From Acorus gramineus (taxonomy: Eukaryota > Streptophyta > Magnoliopsida > Acorales > Acoraceae): a stretch of 64,000 nt of DNA. The DNA lies in NCBI GenBank assembly GCA_030737835.1, contig CM060853.1:3263152-3327151 (forward strand). The letters are read 5' to 3'. The notes beneath the pieces are model-generated. The model had not been told where the DNA came from. It did not search any database and was given only the letters and a program-made list of their open reading frames with translations. Positions 12,700 to 24,182 of this stretch are shown in pieces (position 1 is the stretch's first letter; every line of letters starts with the position of its first letter). The translations under genes and the position numbers were made by a program.

Positions 12700-14515
12700 C
12701 GAGAAGAGACTAGGCAAGGGTATGGATCCCAACGCCATCCAATCCTACCTTGATCATTCATATAGTTTGACCACAGACCTCCAGATCTCCTAGATGGAGA
12801 AGGCCCAGGATCTCGGCTAGTTGACGAAGCAAACCCATCATCCGACCTAGGAGGACCATGAAAGATGGGGGCCTCATATCTGTTTTTACATATGCACCCC
12901 AAATGCCCACATGGAGACCCATTAATCACACTAGGAGCCCATATATCAACTGGGTTCTGAATAGGTGATCCAACAAGATGAGGGTAATGGGCCAGACTAC
13001 ATCCAAAGCCCAAACCCGGACTTGAGTGCCCCCTGACACCTGGGCATGACGAGACTGGCATTAGGCAGTCACTTTCCCCCACGTGACCGGTCCTTCGAGA
13101 CCCTTCCATTTCAACACCATCCTCTCCAAATCTCCCCTTCAGATGCTGCTCTGCATTCCAGTCTGCAGAGTGCCCTCCTTGAGCCCAACGCCCCTTGACA
13201 AGCACCTCCAACAGGCAAGACCGTAGATCAGGAGAGGAAACAACAGGAGAGACGTGTTTAGTCACATTACCAGTCCTAGGTACAGACCCTGACCCGCCAA
13301 GCTTGCACGACATGCCAGCCTCTGCCACCTTTTTTTAACAAGTCTGAGACTAGGGCTTTCGTTGACCATCAAGGACCACCATCAGAACCGAAACCTCGTT
13401 GATCGGAGTGGGAGCAGCCTTGGTGGAACTTCCGACACCCTTCGACGACTTAGATTCACTAACCAGGGCATCATTGGACCTCTCCAACTCTACCCCTACC
13501 TCCTTTACCACCCCATCTAGGACAACCTCTGCAAAAGACCGAGGGGGTCTCATTGCTCTACCCTCAAGAATCTCCACCACGACCTGAACCTTCCATGCGC
13601 TTAGCTGGGCGTTAATGATCTCCGGTATCTCTTGGGCAGATAAAAGCTAGAGAGAAACCTTGATGGAAGGGAAGACCCCTGTACTCTCCATGGATTCCTC
13701 AACACCCACCAGAATACCAAAGGGAGAAACCAACCTCCGAATAACCTCTTCCATCCACCATAGAAGTGAAATACCCAAAAAGAGCAAGAACCACCTTCTC
13801 TCCCAAACCTCCTGCAGCACCAGTGGCCAAAGAGCACTCTTCAAAACCAACCACACTAGATAGAAGAGACAGTGATCCCTCCCGGAGGAGGACATCACGA
13901 ACAAAAATGCTGAGAAAGCAAATCAGAGCCCTCCACGGACCCAGGGACCAGTAGGAAAATGGAGGAAGGCCTCCCCATCTTCTTTTGATAGCATTTTCAA
14001 CTTCCAGCTAATCTGTAGGGTTGAGACCCTTCCAGACAAGCACCACACTTCAGCTAAACCTCTCCGAATGCAAAGCCAGCTCCTCAGACCGAGGAACAGA
14101 AAGAACCTCCATAATCTGACCCCTAGAGGCCCCATCAACAACAATGGGGATTGGAAGGGCCAGAGCAGGGACCGCTGGAATAACCTGATCAAGGAACTTC
14201 AAGCAACCCCAACTTCGATGTCCCACATGACCACAATTCCAACATTTTGGGGGATCCCGGCAAGAAATTGCGAGATGACCCACACCAAGACATCTGAAAC
14301 ATCTCCCAAGGAATTTCTCCGCTAAAGGACGACTACCAGATACTAGTCCCCCTCCAGTCCACTTCCTTTTCCTGTTAACCACCTACCAACCCCCCCATCT
14401 TGCTAGCTACCAGACCAGTCCCTCCACCGCCGTTCCTCGGAGCCCCGCTACACCCACTCTCATTGTCTTGAACACTTGCTCCGCCATGACCGCTCGCTCT
14501 GCCATGACCGCTCAT
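12700..14515 (-). pseudogene. LINE ORF1: RNA-binding zinc-knuckle protein, broken
   Basis: The probable start is ATG at 14515 (MSGHGRASGHGG), two bases after the 5S-derived segment. A stop near 14375 and a frame change lead into the frame with two CCHC knuckles, CFRCLGVGHLAISC and CWNCGHVGHRSWGC, at about 14240-14310. Downstream frames are fragmented down to about 12700 and rich in Ser, Pro and Gly. ORF1 proteins of plant LINEs bind the element's RNA. Here several frameshifts prevent a full product, and I could not place the ORF1 C-terminus exactly. Confidence 0.8.
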
Positions 14516-14517
14516 AT

Positions 14518-14574
14518 GTTTAACTTCGAAGTTCTGATGGGATCTGGTGCATTAATGCTAGAATAATTGCACCC
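14518..14574 (-). pseudogene. 5S rRNA 5' fragment (nt 1-57) fused to LINE
   Basis: Read on the minus strand from 14574, the sequence starts GGGTGCAATTATTCTAGCAT and continues through GATCCCATCAGAACT to GTTAAAC. This follows the plant 5S rRNA from its first nucleotide to about nt 57, as I recall the consensus, with roughly eight differences that are nearly all C-to-T or G-to-A. The 5S similarity stops there and LINE ORF1 begins two bases later. The fragment includes only the beginning of the internal promoter (box A region) and lacks the 3' half, so it is not a working 5S gene. Confidence 0.88.
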
Positions 14575-14590
14575 AATCACCTCCCGTGTT
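14575..14590. repeat. LINE target-site duplication, 5' copy
   Basis: AATCACCTCCCGTGTT, directly next to the 5S-derived LINE start at 14574. It differs from the 3' copy at one base. Confidence 0.9.
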
Positions 14591-14892
14591 AGATAAACAT
14601 TGACAGAGAATATACATGAAATATTCTGTTATCCTAACCCAGGTAAAATGTAATAATTCAAATAACCCCTTAAACTAAAAAAAAAACGCAAATACCTCTT
14701 AACAATTACGTTTTTAGCCCTTCTCTCTAACAAAACATTTTATTTTCCCTTAAATCCCCAAATCTAACTGAAATCATTTCAAACCATGATTTTTATCTTT
14801 ACCTAATCAATCCAAATTAAAAACTATGATTTTTATTTGTACCTAATCAACCTAAATTAAAAAAATTTAAATTCATAATTTAATATAAGAGG

Positions 14893-15200
14893 GGGGCGGG
14901 AATCAAGAGAGGAGAAGAAAAACAAGTAGAGGAAGAGAAGAAGGGAAAGAGGAAGAAGATTAGAAGAGGCAGCGGTAGAGGGTCCAAGAAGAAGAAGAAG
15001 AGGAAGATGAAGCGGAGGATTGAAGAAGAAGAAGATTAAGAAGAAGTAGAAGAGGAGTAAGAAGTAGACGATGAAGAAGAAGAAGAAGAGGGAGCTCGGG
15101 AGGAGGATCCATGGACACGAAGGAGACGAGGCTCGAGAGGAGGAGGAGCGCCGCCAGTGGATGAATATCAGCAGAGGAGGAGAAACGAACGGAGGGGAAT
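14893..15200. repeat. Purine-rich GAA/GAG tract
   Basis: About 300 bp of nearly pure A/G on the plus strand (GAAGAAGAAG, GAGGAGGAG runs). It sits inside the right half of the family-1 TIR element and has no coherent reading frame. Confidence 0.8.
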
Positions 15201-15370
15201 ATTAGAAATAGGTTGTAATGGATTGAGGGGCATTTTCATAACTCTATACATTATAGGTTAACTAAATTGACAGAATGGGTTATTTGTTTTTTTGTTTATG
15301 TTTACAAGGAGTTATTAGCGGGTTATATAGATTTTTATACGTTTACAGGGGGTTATATGGATTTGTCTTA

Positions 15371-16887
15371 ATTATAGATTATGGTTTGGGGAAATTAATT
15401 ACTAGTCCTTCATGCTGCCCTTTATTATTTTTAGGTTCCTGACATTTTTAGAGTTTTCTTTAGATCCCTAAATCAGTGAAGATACTTTTTATAAGTTTTT
15501 CCATCTACTTGAGGTTATCTTTTACCCTTTTTTTCCATTTTACCATTGCCTTCTCATTTTGTTTGTCCTCTCTCTCTTCCCCTTTCAGACACTTGGTCCA
15601 TTTGGAAATACGCTTGAAAATTAAAATTTTGAATAAAGTGGCGTGAATAGACTTTGATTCTTGAAAAGTGCATTTTTCTGTGCTTTTAAAAAAAATAACA
15701 TTTTGCATTAAAATGTATAAGTAATTTTTTAATTAAGCTTGCTTCCTGAAACCCGTAATTTTTTAAACAACCATAATTTAAACCATTCGACAAACTCTAT
15801 GTGAACCTTCTTTTAGAACATTCAAGAGTTGGTCTGTCGACCTGAGATGACCATTTAAATTTGTTCAGCTTTGTTATTATTTGCATTTGGTGTTGGTTAA
15901 TTGGTTGGGCTTTGTATAGAGAACTTTTGGTATGAAAAAATCACATGTGTATTGTAATTTGGATTTGGAGCTGTGATGGATTTTGGGTGCGAATTTGTGT
16001 ATGGTATGACGAATGAATTGTTGCATTGAGTATTTCAATTTCCTTTGTTGTTTGCATAATACGTGAAGTTGGATTTAGGGTTATTAGTGTTTAAGAATGG
16101 CAAATTTGGATAGATTCATATGATGATTGGCTATCAATTGAATATGATTTTGTTAGATTTTTTAAGTTGCATAACTAACCTCCTGGTCTTGAATCAAATA
16201 TGATTTTTTTAAATTTTTTAGGTGCATGACTAGCTTTTTTTTCTCAAGTAATGGTAGTTTTGATTTGTCTAATATTTAATTTAACTGAAATGCCTGGTTG
16301 TGATACCTTTGGAGTTTACTTTGTTGCAATTATGTTCATGTTTTTTTTTTAATGTGTTAAGAGTTGAGTGAATATATTATAAATGTTGAATGAAATGTGA
16401 ATTTGAATGTGATTGTGAATGCGTTTATATCTTAATGTATATGGAATGTTGAATGTGGTTGAATGTGTCTCAGGTCGACAGGAAACTGTTGAAGGTTTTA
16501 AAAGAAGATTGACAGAGCGTCTGTCGAATATTTTAAATGGTGGTTGACAAACTTACTCTTGATAGTTCTAAATGAATGTTGACAGGAAAATTGTCGAATG
16601 GTTGGTAGAAATAGTGTTGTTCAAATTATGATTTTTTTATATTTTTTGGTTGGTGAAATTAATTAATTGGTTGGTGGAAATAGAGATGCCCATGACAAAA
16701 TATATCAACACCATAATCAAATATAATAACAAAAAAAAAAAGAACTGACCAAAACAATTCATCAGCATAAAAATGTATTCACTACCAAAACCACAACCAC
16801 CACCGCAGCCGCTCCTCCTTCTCCATCCCCACCAACCCCCACCCCTCCATTTACAAAGATTTACGCCTTTGCATACTCCTATCCAAC
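15371..16887. other. Intergenic spacer holding a long-TIR element
   Basis: No gene was seen. Most of the stretch is the TIR element described at 15776-16538. About 16790-16887 begins a C-rich, coding-like segment continued at 17492 (see the gene relic entry). Confidence 0.5.
15776..16538. mobile_element. TIR element with about 75-bp inverted repeats
   Basis: The left arm at 15776-15851 (ATTTAAACCATTCGACA ... CTGTCGACCTGAGA) is matched by the reverse complement of about 16468-16538 across roughly 75 bp, with the shared blocks ATTCGACA, TTCTTTTA and CTGTCGACCTGAGA. A further degenerate copy of the arm follows to about 16605. There is no coding capacity, so it is a nonautonomous DNA element. 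Confidence 0.7.
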
Positions 16888-17610
16888 TAAGCCTGTCAAT
16901 TATCTGAAAAAATATTCGTATCGATTCGAATCCGTATCCAAAAATCCAAAAAATATTTGATATCCGAAAAATCTGAATCTGTATTTGTATCTGAAAAAAT
17001 TATCCGTATCCGAAAATTTTCAGATCAGATACAGATATGCCCGTATCCGATCCGAAAAATATCATAATCCGAAAATATTATTATACTATTATTCATTTAA
17101 TTATGTATTTCTATTTTTAGAACTAGTATGAGTTTTTTATTTTTATTTTTATTTTTACTTTAAAATATGTAATGTTTTATGTATATACTTATAATTTTAT
17201 GTTTTATACTAGGTAATTATTATATTTTTTTACAAATTTCAAATATTATATATATGATTTTTATTTTTGAATATTGGAACTTTGGATATTTTAGTCATTT
17301 CATATTTATTTTGAATTTTTAGATATTTCGGATAATTATCCATATCCGAATCCGGATTTTCAGATCGGATACGGATATTTACTTTTAATATCCGTCGGAT
17401 ATCGGATACGGATATTTTTTTAGATATCTAGTTCGGATACAGATACGGATATGGGCTTATTCGATCCATATCCGTCCGATTGACAAGCTTACGGGCAACA
17501 CCTGCTCCGCCACCGCCCCCTACGCCTTCGACTACGTCTCCAACCCCCTTAAGGCACCACCTTATTCCATAAACCCACCAACCACTACTCCGACGACCAC
17601 CTCTTCCTCG
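16820..17610 (+). pseudogene. Unidentified gene relic split by a TIR element
   Basis: Around the element at 16888-17491, the plus-strand flanks read like protein-coding sequence. The left flank gives KIYAFAYSYP (16856-16885). The right flank gives GNTCSATAPYAFDYVSNPLK (from about 17493), then after a one-base frame change KPTNHYSDDHLFLVTP. I do not recognise the family. Codon-like GC content and frame continuity up to the frameshift suggest a broken gene or retrocopy rather than chance. Confidence 0.4.
16888..17491. mobile_element. TIR element, family 2 ('AAGCCTGTCAATTATC')
   Basis: Starts TAAGCCTGTCAATTATC and ends GATTGACAAGCTTA, an imperfect terminal inverted repeat. The inside is full of degenerate 'TATCCGAATCCGGAT'-like repeats in both orientations. 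A clear second copy follows at 17663-18143. No ORF is present. Confidence 0.7.
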
Positions 17611-17662
17611 TAACACCTATATGTGGTGAGGTAAACTAAGCGGTGAGGGGTGATGGAGACAA

Positions 17663-18143
17663 CTAAACCTGTCAATTATCCAGAAAAAAATTCAAATCAA
17701 ATCCAAATCCGTATCCAAAAAATTAAAAATATCCGACATTTGAATATTTGGATTACGATTATAGATAATAGTGTATCTGATCCAAAAATATCTGTATCCG
17801 ACATAAATTATAAAAATATATATATTTGTATTATATATTGTTCATATTTGTTATCTTGTATAATTAATCATAATCATGATATATTATATTACTATTAAAT
17901 TTTCAATGTATGATATCTAAAAGAGATAATAAATCTTAAAATCTCAATTTTAATTTTCACATCTCTCTAATATATTATCCAACTTAATGTTAATATTTAA
18001 ACATATCAAATATCCAAAAAATATCTGTATACGATCGTATTCGAATAGATCTGAATCCAAAAATTAATATTCGTATTCGAATCTGAAAGTTAAGATATTG
18101 ATATTAACGTATCCAATTCGTATTTGTCCGTTTAACAGGCTTA
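17663..18143. mobile_element. TIR element, family 2, second copy
   Basis: Starts TAAACCTGTCAATTATCC and ends TTTAACAGGCTTA, with the same internal 'ATATCCGAA'-like repeats. Flanking ACAAC on both sides may be part of a target-site duplication. Confidence 0.65.
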
Positions 18144-18681
18144 AAAACAACAGGTGGTGAAGGGAAACCGAGCAGTGATGGAGACCGGTGGTGGGGGTTT
18201 CGTGCGGGAGATGAATAGGTGGAGAGAGACGGGAGAGAGAGGTTTTGGTGTGAGAGAGGCGTGTTCATTGTTTAAATATGGAGTTAATATATGAAGAGAC
18301 TCCATATATGAAGGGTTTGTACAATAAGTGATCAAAATGTAAACGCCTTTACTTACGGTTTAAAGGAGTTCAAATAGAATCACCCTCATCAGACCCTGCA
18401 AGTTAACAAAGAATTTAAACATCAACTGCAATATTTGAATTTGATTCAAAGAGTTCCAAAAAAACAAAATCCAAAGATGAGAGTTCAAGTTCACTGTAAT
18501 CTCTATAAACACTCACCTATGCCTCCCTATGAATCTTTATTGTAAATCCCAACCCAAAATTAATTTTTTTTTCTTCACGCAACAATCATAAGATAATCAC
18601 TCACAAACCTTGTGCATCAGATAAGCCCAAAAAATTCAAACCTTCTATATACACAAAAACAATCTTTAGCAACCAAAACAA

Positions 18682-21600
18682 TCAACGGCTCACCCTCACC
18701 CCCGCTGGTTGAACCGACGGTGACGATTGCTCGCACCCACCACCACCCAATGCGACCGCCGCGGACTCTGCGTGCGTCAGCATATACTCATAAATCTTCT
18801 TCTTCACCCGCTCCACGGTCTCCGCAACCGCCCCACACCCATCGCCACTGTCGGTTTTTGCGGCCCCGCCTATCTCGTCAAGCCAACAGTCGACCCTCTT
18901 GAGCTGCGTGAGCATCGACTCGTCTGTGTCGGAGTCCAGGAACCTCTCCACGTACCCCAGGAACCAGTCCCGGGATTCGGCCCGCACGGCCTGGGCGAGC
19001 TCGGACGCCTCTTCGAGGCCCGAGCCACGGACCCATTCGTGAGGATGCACACACGGGGCAGCCTTGGACCCGGTCGGTGGATTCCGGGCTCTCGCCTGGC
19101 CCGCCTTGGCTGGTTTTGTCAACTCATCGAGGACCCGAATGAAAGCTGGACTGGGCCGGTGCTTGCGGTGGTACACGGAGAACGGGGAGAGGTCTGCAGA
19201 GAGCGCGGCCTGGACCCACGACGAGGCGTGCTTGCGCCTCTCCGAGGAGAGGCTCTGCACGTCTTGCGAGGGTTCCGATGGTGGGGATGTCCTCGGCAGG
19301 GAGTCCGCGATGAGCCCGGCCCGGGTCAGATGTGTATGGAAGTTCAGGAATTGCTCGACTGTCGAGTTTGGGTTGTCGTCTTTGGCAGACGAAGAGAGAT
19401 CGGCATAGAAGCTGCAAATGAAGATTGGAAAACACATTTAGGGTCTGTTTGGAAACACAGATTGAAAAGTAGCTTTTGGAATAAAGCTGTTTTTTAAGAT
19501 GATTTTAAACCTTGACTTTTATTGGGATGTTTTTTTTTAATTCAGGAATCAATATTTGAAAGCAGTTAATGTTTGGCAGAGAAAGTTGCTTTTCAATTCA
19601 AAAAATCGATTCCGACCAAAAAACGTTCTTTTTTGTGCTTTTCAAAACTAAAAAATTTTGAGGGAAAAATTAAAAAAAATCCAGCTTCCGATTCTGAATA
19701 AAGCTGCCTCGTTTGGCTGCACGATTTTAGTTTTTCGGCTTTTCAAAAAACAAATGCTGCCCCAAACGTGCAATCAATCAGGGCCTAAAAAATTAACGAA
19801 GAAAACATGTCTCGCATTCAAGCATGAAATTTTAAGCGAAGGCATAGACATTCGCGCATGCATGTCTTGCATTCAAGTATGAAATTTCAATGTCAATCAA
19901 GACTGACAAGATATTAAGTGAAAACAAAGTCTCAGATTCACAAGTATGGCAGGTTACTTAACAAAAGAAATACATTGATCAAGTATTGAACAGTCAAATA
20001 TGAGTTTTCACTACATGAAATGAAAAAAAAAAAAAAAAATACATCTTTCAGGAGGACTAGTTGCACTACTGTTGATAATAAAAAAATGACCTTACATTAA
20101 GAGAGATATTTCCAACATCTTTATACCATGATTATACCAAAGCCAAATGGGTAAGGAAGTCTAAGGGCCAATTTGATAGCTTTAGTCTCTAGAAGGAAAA
20201 TTCATCTTTTTCAGGAATCCAGTTCTAATAGATTCCATAGAAGGAAAAAAATTGTTTGGAATGTCCTAGAATGAGCACAGGAATTGGATATTCTAAATGC
20301 AAGTTTCCTAGATGTTTTGTCAGAAGGAGAATGAGAATAAACGTGAAACTGCCCCCAAAATTAAATATAAAAAGACACATTTAATATAGCGTCTACATCG
20401 ATCCTTCGAGACAAATCATCCGTCAAAGTGCCAAACTAATAATCAGTTGAAACATGGTGTAACACACTGTCATAATTTCAATTGATATCCAGCGGATCTG
20501 TATAGCAGCTAGTTACAACAATGAAGTAAAAAAGCAGAATATGTGTAGGGAAAGGACACACAGCTTCTCATACAAATAAAATGAAAACATAACATAGCCT
20601 ACGAAAGCTGTGCATGAATGTATCTTTTGAAAAGCTGTCTAGTATTTATGTATTAAACAAATAAAAATAAAGCTTCATGTTCAGGTCATCTATTTAGATG
20701 AGATGTCTGATGAAGAAAACCATGCCAGCACAAGGAGTAAGGAATTCTGTAATCACTGAATCCATATGCAATGTCTGATAAACACTGCTAAAGGTTCAAT
20801 AGAATCCATTAGTAATAAGAATAGTTATGCAGCGAAATGTAACCGGCAAGTGCAAAACTGGATGACTACATGGAGAAAATGAATTATTTAACTAGAGATG
20901 AAGTCATCCTTATAACATAAAAATTGGATCAAAATTTTATTAAAACATTACAATCCTCCACATTTTATTTCAGCTTGAATGAAAATTTCAGTGCACAAAT
21001 AGTTTGATGTGAACATTTATAAAAAAGCTAATTTGTATATATAAAGCTAATTTGTATATATACCTTAAGCACCGAATTAAACTCTCCGCAGCAGAAGCCT
21101 CTTGCATAGCCTCAATAGCGGCCATTTGTGCTGTGTCTCTGTATTTGAAAACTTCCTGGAATAAAGATACTAAGGACTAATTAGTATCAGGATCAAACAA
21201 ACATAGTATGGGGACAGACTCACTAAATGTGTAATAATAGGGATATATATCATATATAAGCCATGTAAAGAAATTTAAACTAGACTTAAATATCCCTACC
21301 AATTGCCCTGAAAACCACGTCACAAAAATGCTCATGCACCCCATCACTCAAGATGACCATTAACCCATCTGGATTCAAGACTTACTCATGTTGATAGGAT
21401 AAGATTTTACCAGAAAATAAAACAAAACGCTTACCTACCAAAAACAATTACACTTTGCAATGACTAATAATTTTCTATATCTCAATAATTACAGCCCAGT
21501 TGTGTTGATCAGTTGGTAGAAATATATAGTAAAAATATTTGGATACATATAAAGAAATGAAATTATTCCTGTACTTTAAAAGATGTTTGTAAAAAATGTC

Positions 21601-24182
21601 TAACCAAATTGGTATATAAAAGAGCAAGAAAATTAGTCCAACATTCCATGAATATACCTTGCCAAGCTTTGTTAGAGATGGCGGAAGTGATGCCCACAAT
21701 GAACTTCCATTGGTGCATCTGTTGTTATTCAGGGAAACCTTGACCAAGTTGTTGGGGATTCCATTATTCACAACATTTGATGACTTCTTTATAGCAGGAA
21801 TTCGAAGCCTATTCGTTTTATCAGAATCGTCCAAAGCTCCATTTGTGATTATTTTCTTTAAAGGAGCTCCAATTTTGCTTTCCTCTTTAGGTGACAACTT
21901 TTTAGTTGTTGGTGGCTTTCTTGGAGGAACCTGCATAAGAAAGAGAACTAAAAAAAATATCACTATATATTATGTGGTACTCTTTTATTTTCAAAAGGAA
22001 AGGAAATCGTGCAATAAATTCAATGGAATATACAGTTTAGTATCATCAAGATGTGAGAAACCACCGTCATCATTTTAACATTTTTGGATTCCACGTATAT
22101 TTTACCGGCAAGGAAAGGACATGCTTGTAATTCAGTAAATTCATATATCCAACAATGCAACTTGACAATCAAATCAAAAGTAAACTAGATGGATTGATTA
22201 TTGAATAAAGAAGTGGAATTTTAAGTACAACTGTTACTGAAGATCCGATAATAAAAAAACTGTTACTGAAGATGAGGACTAAAGGTGAATTAAATTAAAA
22301 TCCTTATGAACAAATACATGTGTGCATCCAGCAAAATCCAAGTGACCAGTTCACAGCACCCTCACAATATGGTTCTTCAAAACATGATAGTCTATGTTTT
22401 CTGTACATAAACCACCATAAATTGATTTTATGGCCTCTGATACATATGCCAATTATCCACTGATCAAATCAATACCACTGTGGGGGAGATCTGAAATGTG
22501 GGGGCTGTAATACCTTAACCAAGAGATATTGTCTACATGTTTGCCTGTGAAAGTGCCCTCAGGATTTGGACATATGTTGAATTTTCTTAAAATCCATTAT
22601 TTAATAACATCAAGGCGTAGTTTGCCAGGGGAATAAGAATACGAGGATAAGTCATCCCAATTATAAGGGATAAGAAGTTTATCATGTTGTCTTTATTATT
22701 TATTCAAAATCAGAACAAAAGGAGGGGATAAATATATTCTAGCCTTTATGCAGAACCAAAAAAAATCCCCATTTTTTATTCAAAATTGCGACAATCCACA
22801 CTTTATCTCAATTTATTTTATAACAAACCAAGATAAAGATTAGTTGTTCTTTAACCATTTATCCCATTGCCATACGAGGCCCCTTTTTTTCGTTCCAAGT
22901 GGTTATATTTCCATCGTATACAAGATTGACATAACCAAAACAAAGGATATTCAAGAGGCAGTTCCATATCAAACCAAAGACCAAGCAAGCACAAGTATAA
23001 AAGGGAAAATGAAAGAACTCTCAGGCCCCGTTTGGAAAAACTTCAAAAATAATTGATGCTCTAAAATGGTTAAATAATGGATTACAGACAAAGCTATTCT
23101 CAACCATCTTTTTCCCATTTTGTCGACTTTTAATACATAAAAAACCAAAATCCGAAATCAAAAGTTGAAGTAAAAAAACATCCATTTAGAACCGATTATC
23201 CGAAAAACCAATTTAGCAAAAGTTGAATCATTTTGACAACTGGTTCCCAATGGGACCTTAATAGGGTAGGCAGGTTTTCCAATTCTAAGAATCAAGCATA
23301 ATTAGCATCACCATTAGAACTATACATCAGTATGAATTATAGAGTACAGAAAAAGAAACTCACCAAACTGCTTCGAATATCACTCTTCGCATCAAGCTTT
23401 GCTCCCCTAGAAACTGAATTCTCCCTCCCCTTCCTCTCCACACTCCCCTCCCAACTTCTCCTCAACGCTTTCTGTCCCAATTCAATCCCACCCAACGAAT
23501 CCGCTTTCTTCCCCGACTTGAAAACTGAACCCATTTTCTCCATCAATCCCAACCTATTCGAAGCCGAAGAGGTAACCTTTTGTTGTTTCCCAACACTACT
23601 AGAGAAATTCTCAAAAGAGGCGGGCAATGAATAACAACTCGGAGGAGAAGAAGGTGTCGACCTTGAATTCATTGATTTCAACCTCACCCCAACCTCTCTC
23701 TTCTTCTCCATCGAATTCTTCTTCTTAATCGCCTCCCCAACTTTAGCTCCATTCAATCTCACCGACTTCAGCTTATCCTTTGGACTATCCGAATTGAGGA
23801 AATTGAGAGGGCGAGTGGCGACAAGGTCTTCGGGGGTGCCAAGGCAAGGGTGCCTGCCCGGGACAGGACGGACCCCTATAAGGATTGGCACAGGCGAAGA
23901 CGATTCAAGACGGTCGACATGGATGAATTGGCCTAATTGGATCTTGTCATTCATCACAAGCTCATCTTGTCCATCAGGGAGCGAAACATAGGTGGCATGG
24001 GAAGAGTCAGAGACCTTCAGATAGAAACCATGTTTGGGGGAAAGATGGTCCCTTCCCCCAGCCAATGCGGGAACAATCCCAATGACTTGGAGGAGCGACG
24101 ACCGGTGCTCGCCCGCAACTTTGAAGTCCGTATCCATGTGTTGGAGGAGCTTCAAGAGAACGCCAGGGACCAATGCAGCCAT
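18682..24182 (-). CDS. DUF936 family protein
   Basis: Four exons (24182-23364, 21930-21658, 21155-21064, 19411-18682) join in frame to 637 aa. The start [16 protein letters not shown] is the conserved DUF936 N-terminus, and residues 1-120 carry the strongly conserved block ([49 protein letters not shown]). The middle (about 125-345) is Ser/Lys-rich and low in complexity. The C-terminal part is encoded by exons 3-4, starting with an alanine-rich helix ([15 protein letters not shown]) and ending in a helical region with a conserved tail. This is a plant-specific family. A relative in Arabidopsis has been described as a microtubule-binding protein, but I infer no function here. Exon 4 is GC-rich, unlike the introns, which produces long antisense open frames. 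Confidence 0.93.
19437..19790. mobile_element. hAT-like MITE next to DUF936 exon 4
   Basis: Starts TTTAGGGTCTGTTTGG and ends CAATCAGGGCCTAAA. The ends are a loose inverted repeat of the 'GGGCCTGTTTGG' type common in plant hAT-like MITEs. It lies only about 25 bp upstream of the exon 4 acceptor, within intron 3. Confidence 0.4.
23023..23265. mobile_element. hAT-like MITE in DUF936 intron 1
   Basis: The left end CAGGCCCCGTTTGGAAAA and the right end TTCCCAATGGGACCTTAA form a short imperfect TIR. No ORF is present. Confidence 0.45.

Larger units (their letters stand above)
8331..14574 (-). mobile_element. L1-type non-LTR retrotransposon (LINE), near full length, inactive
   Basis: On the minus strand the element runs from a 5S rRNA-derived 5' end (14574) through ORF1 (zinc knuckles), an endonuclease plus reverse transcriptase ORF2 and a zf-RVT region, to a poly(A) tail (T-rich block 8331-8355). 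It is flanked by a 16-bp target-site duplication with one mismatch (8317-8332 / 14575-14590). Both ORFs contain frameshifts, and ORF2 also has an in-frame stop, so the copy cannot move on its own. The single mismatch in the duplication suggests a fairly young insertion, although the coding lesions show it has aged. It is nested in a TIR element. Confidence 0.95.
8214..15370. mobile_element. Family-1 TIR element split by a LINE insertion
   Basis: The left end (8214, GAAAAATGCATATAACCCCC) and the right end (about 15370, GGGGGTTATATGGATTTG) are inverted copies of the family-1 terminus. The 6.2-kb LINE at 8331-14574 lies between them with its own target-site duplication, so the host element was about 0.9 kb before the insertion. 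Its right half contains a purine-rich tract. No ORF of its own was seen. Confidence 0.65.

Noticed and set aside
18727-19497. 256-codon open frame on the plus strand
   Set aside because: It lies antisense to DUF936 exon 4, whose high GC content removes stops in other frames. The minus frame joins cleanly to the other exons.
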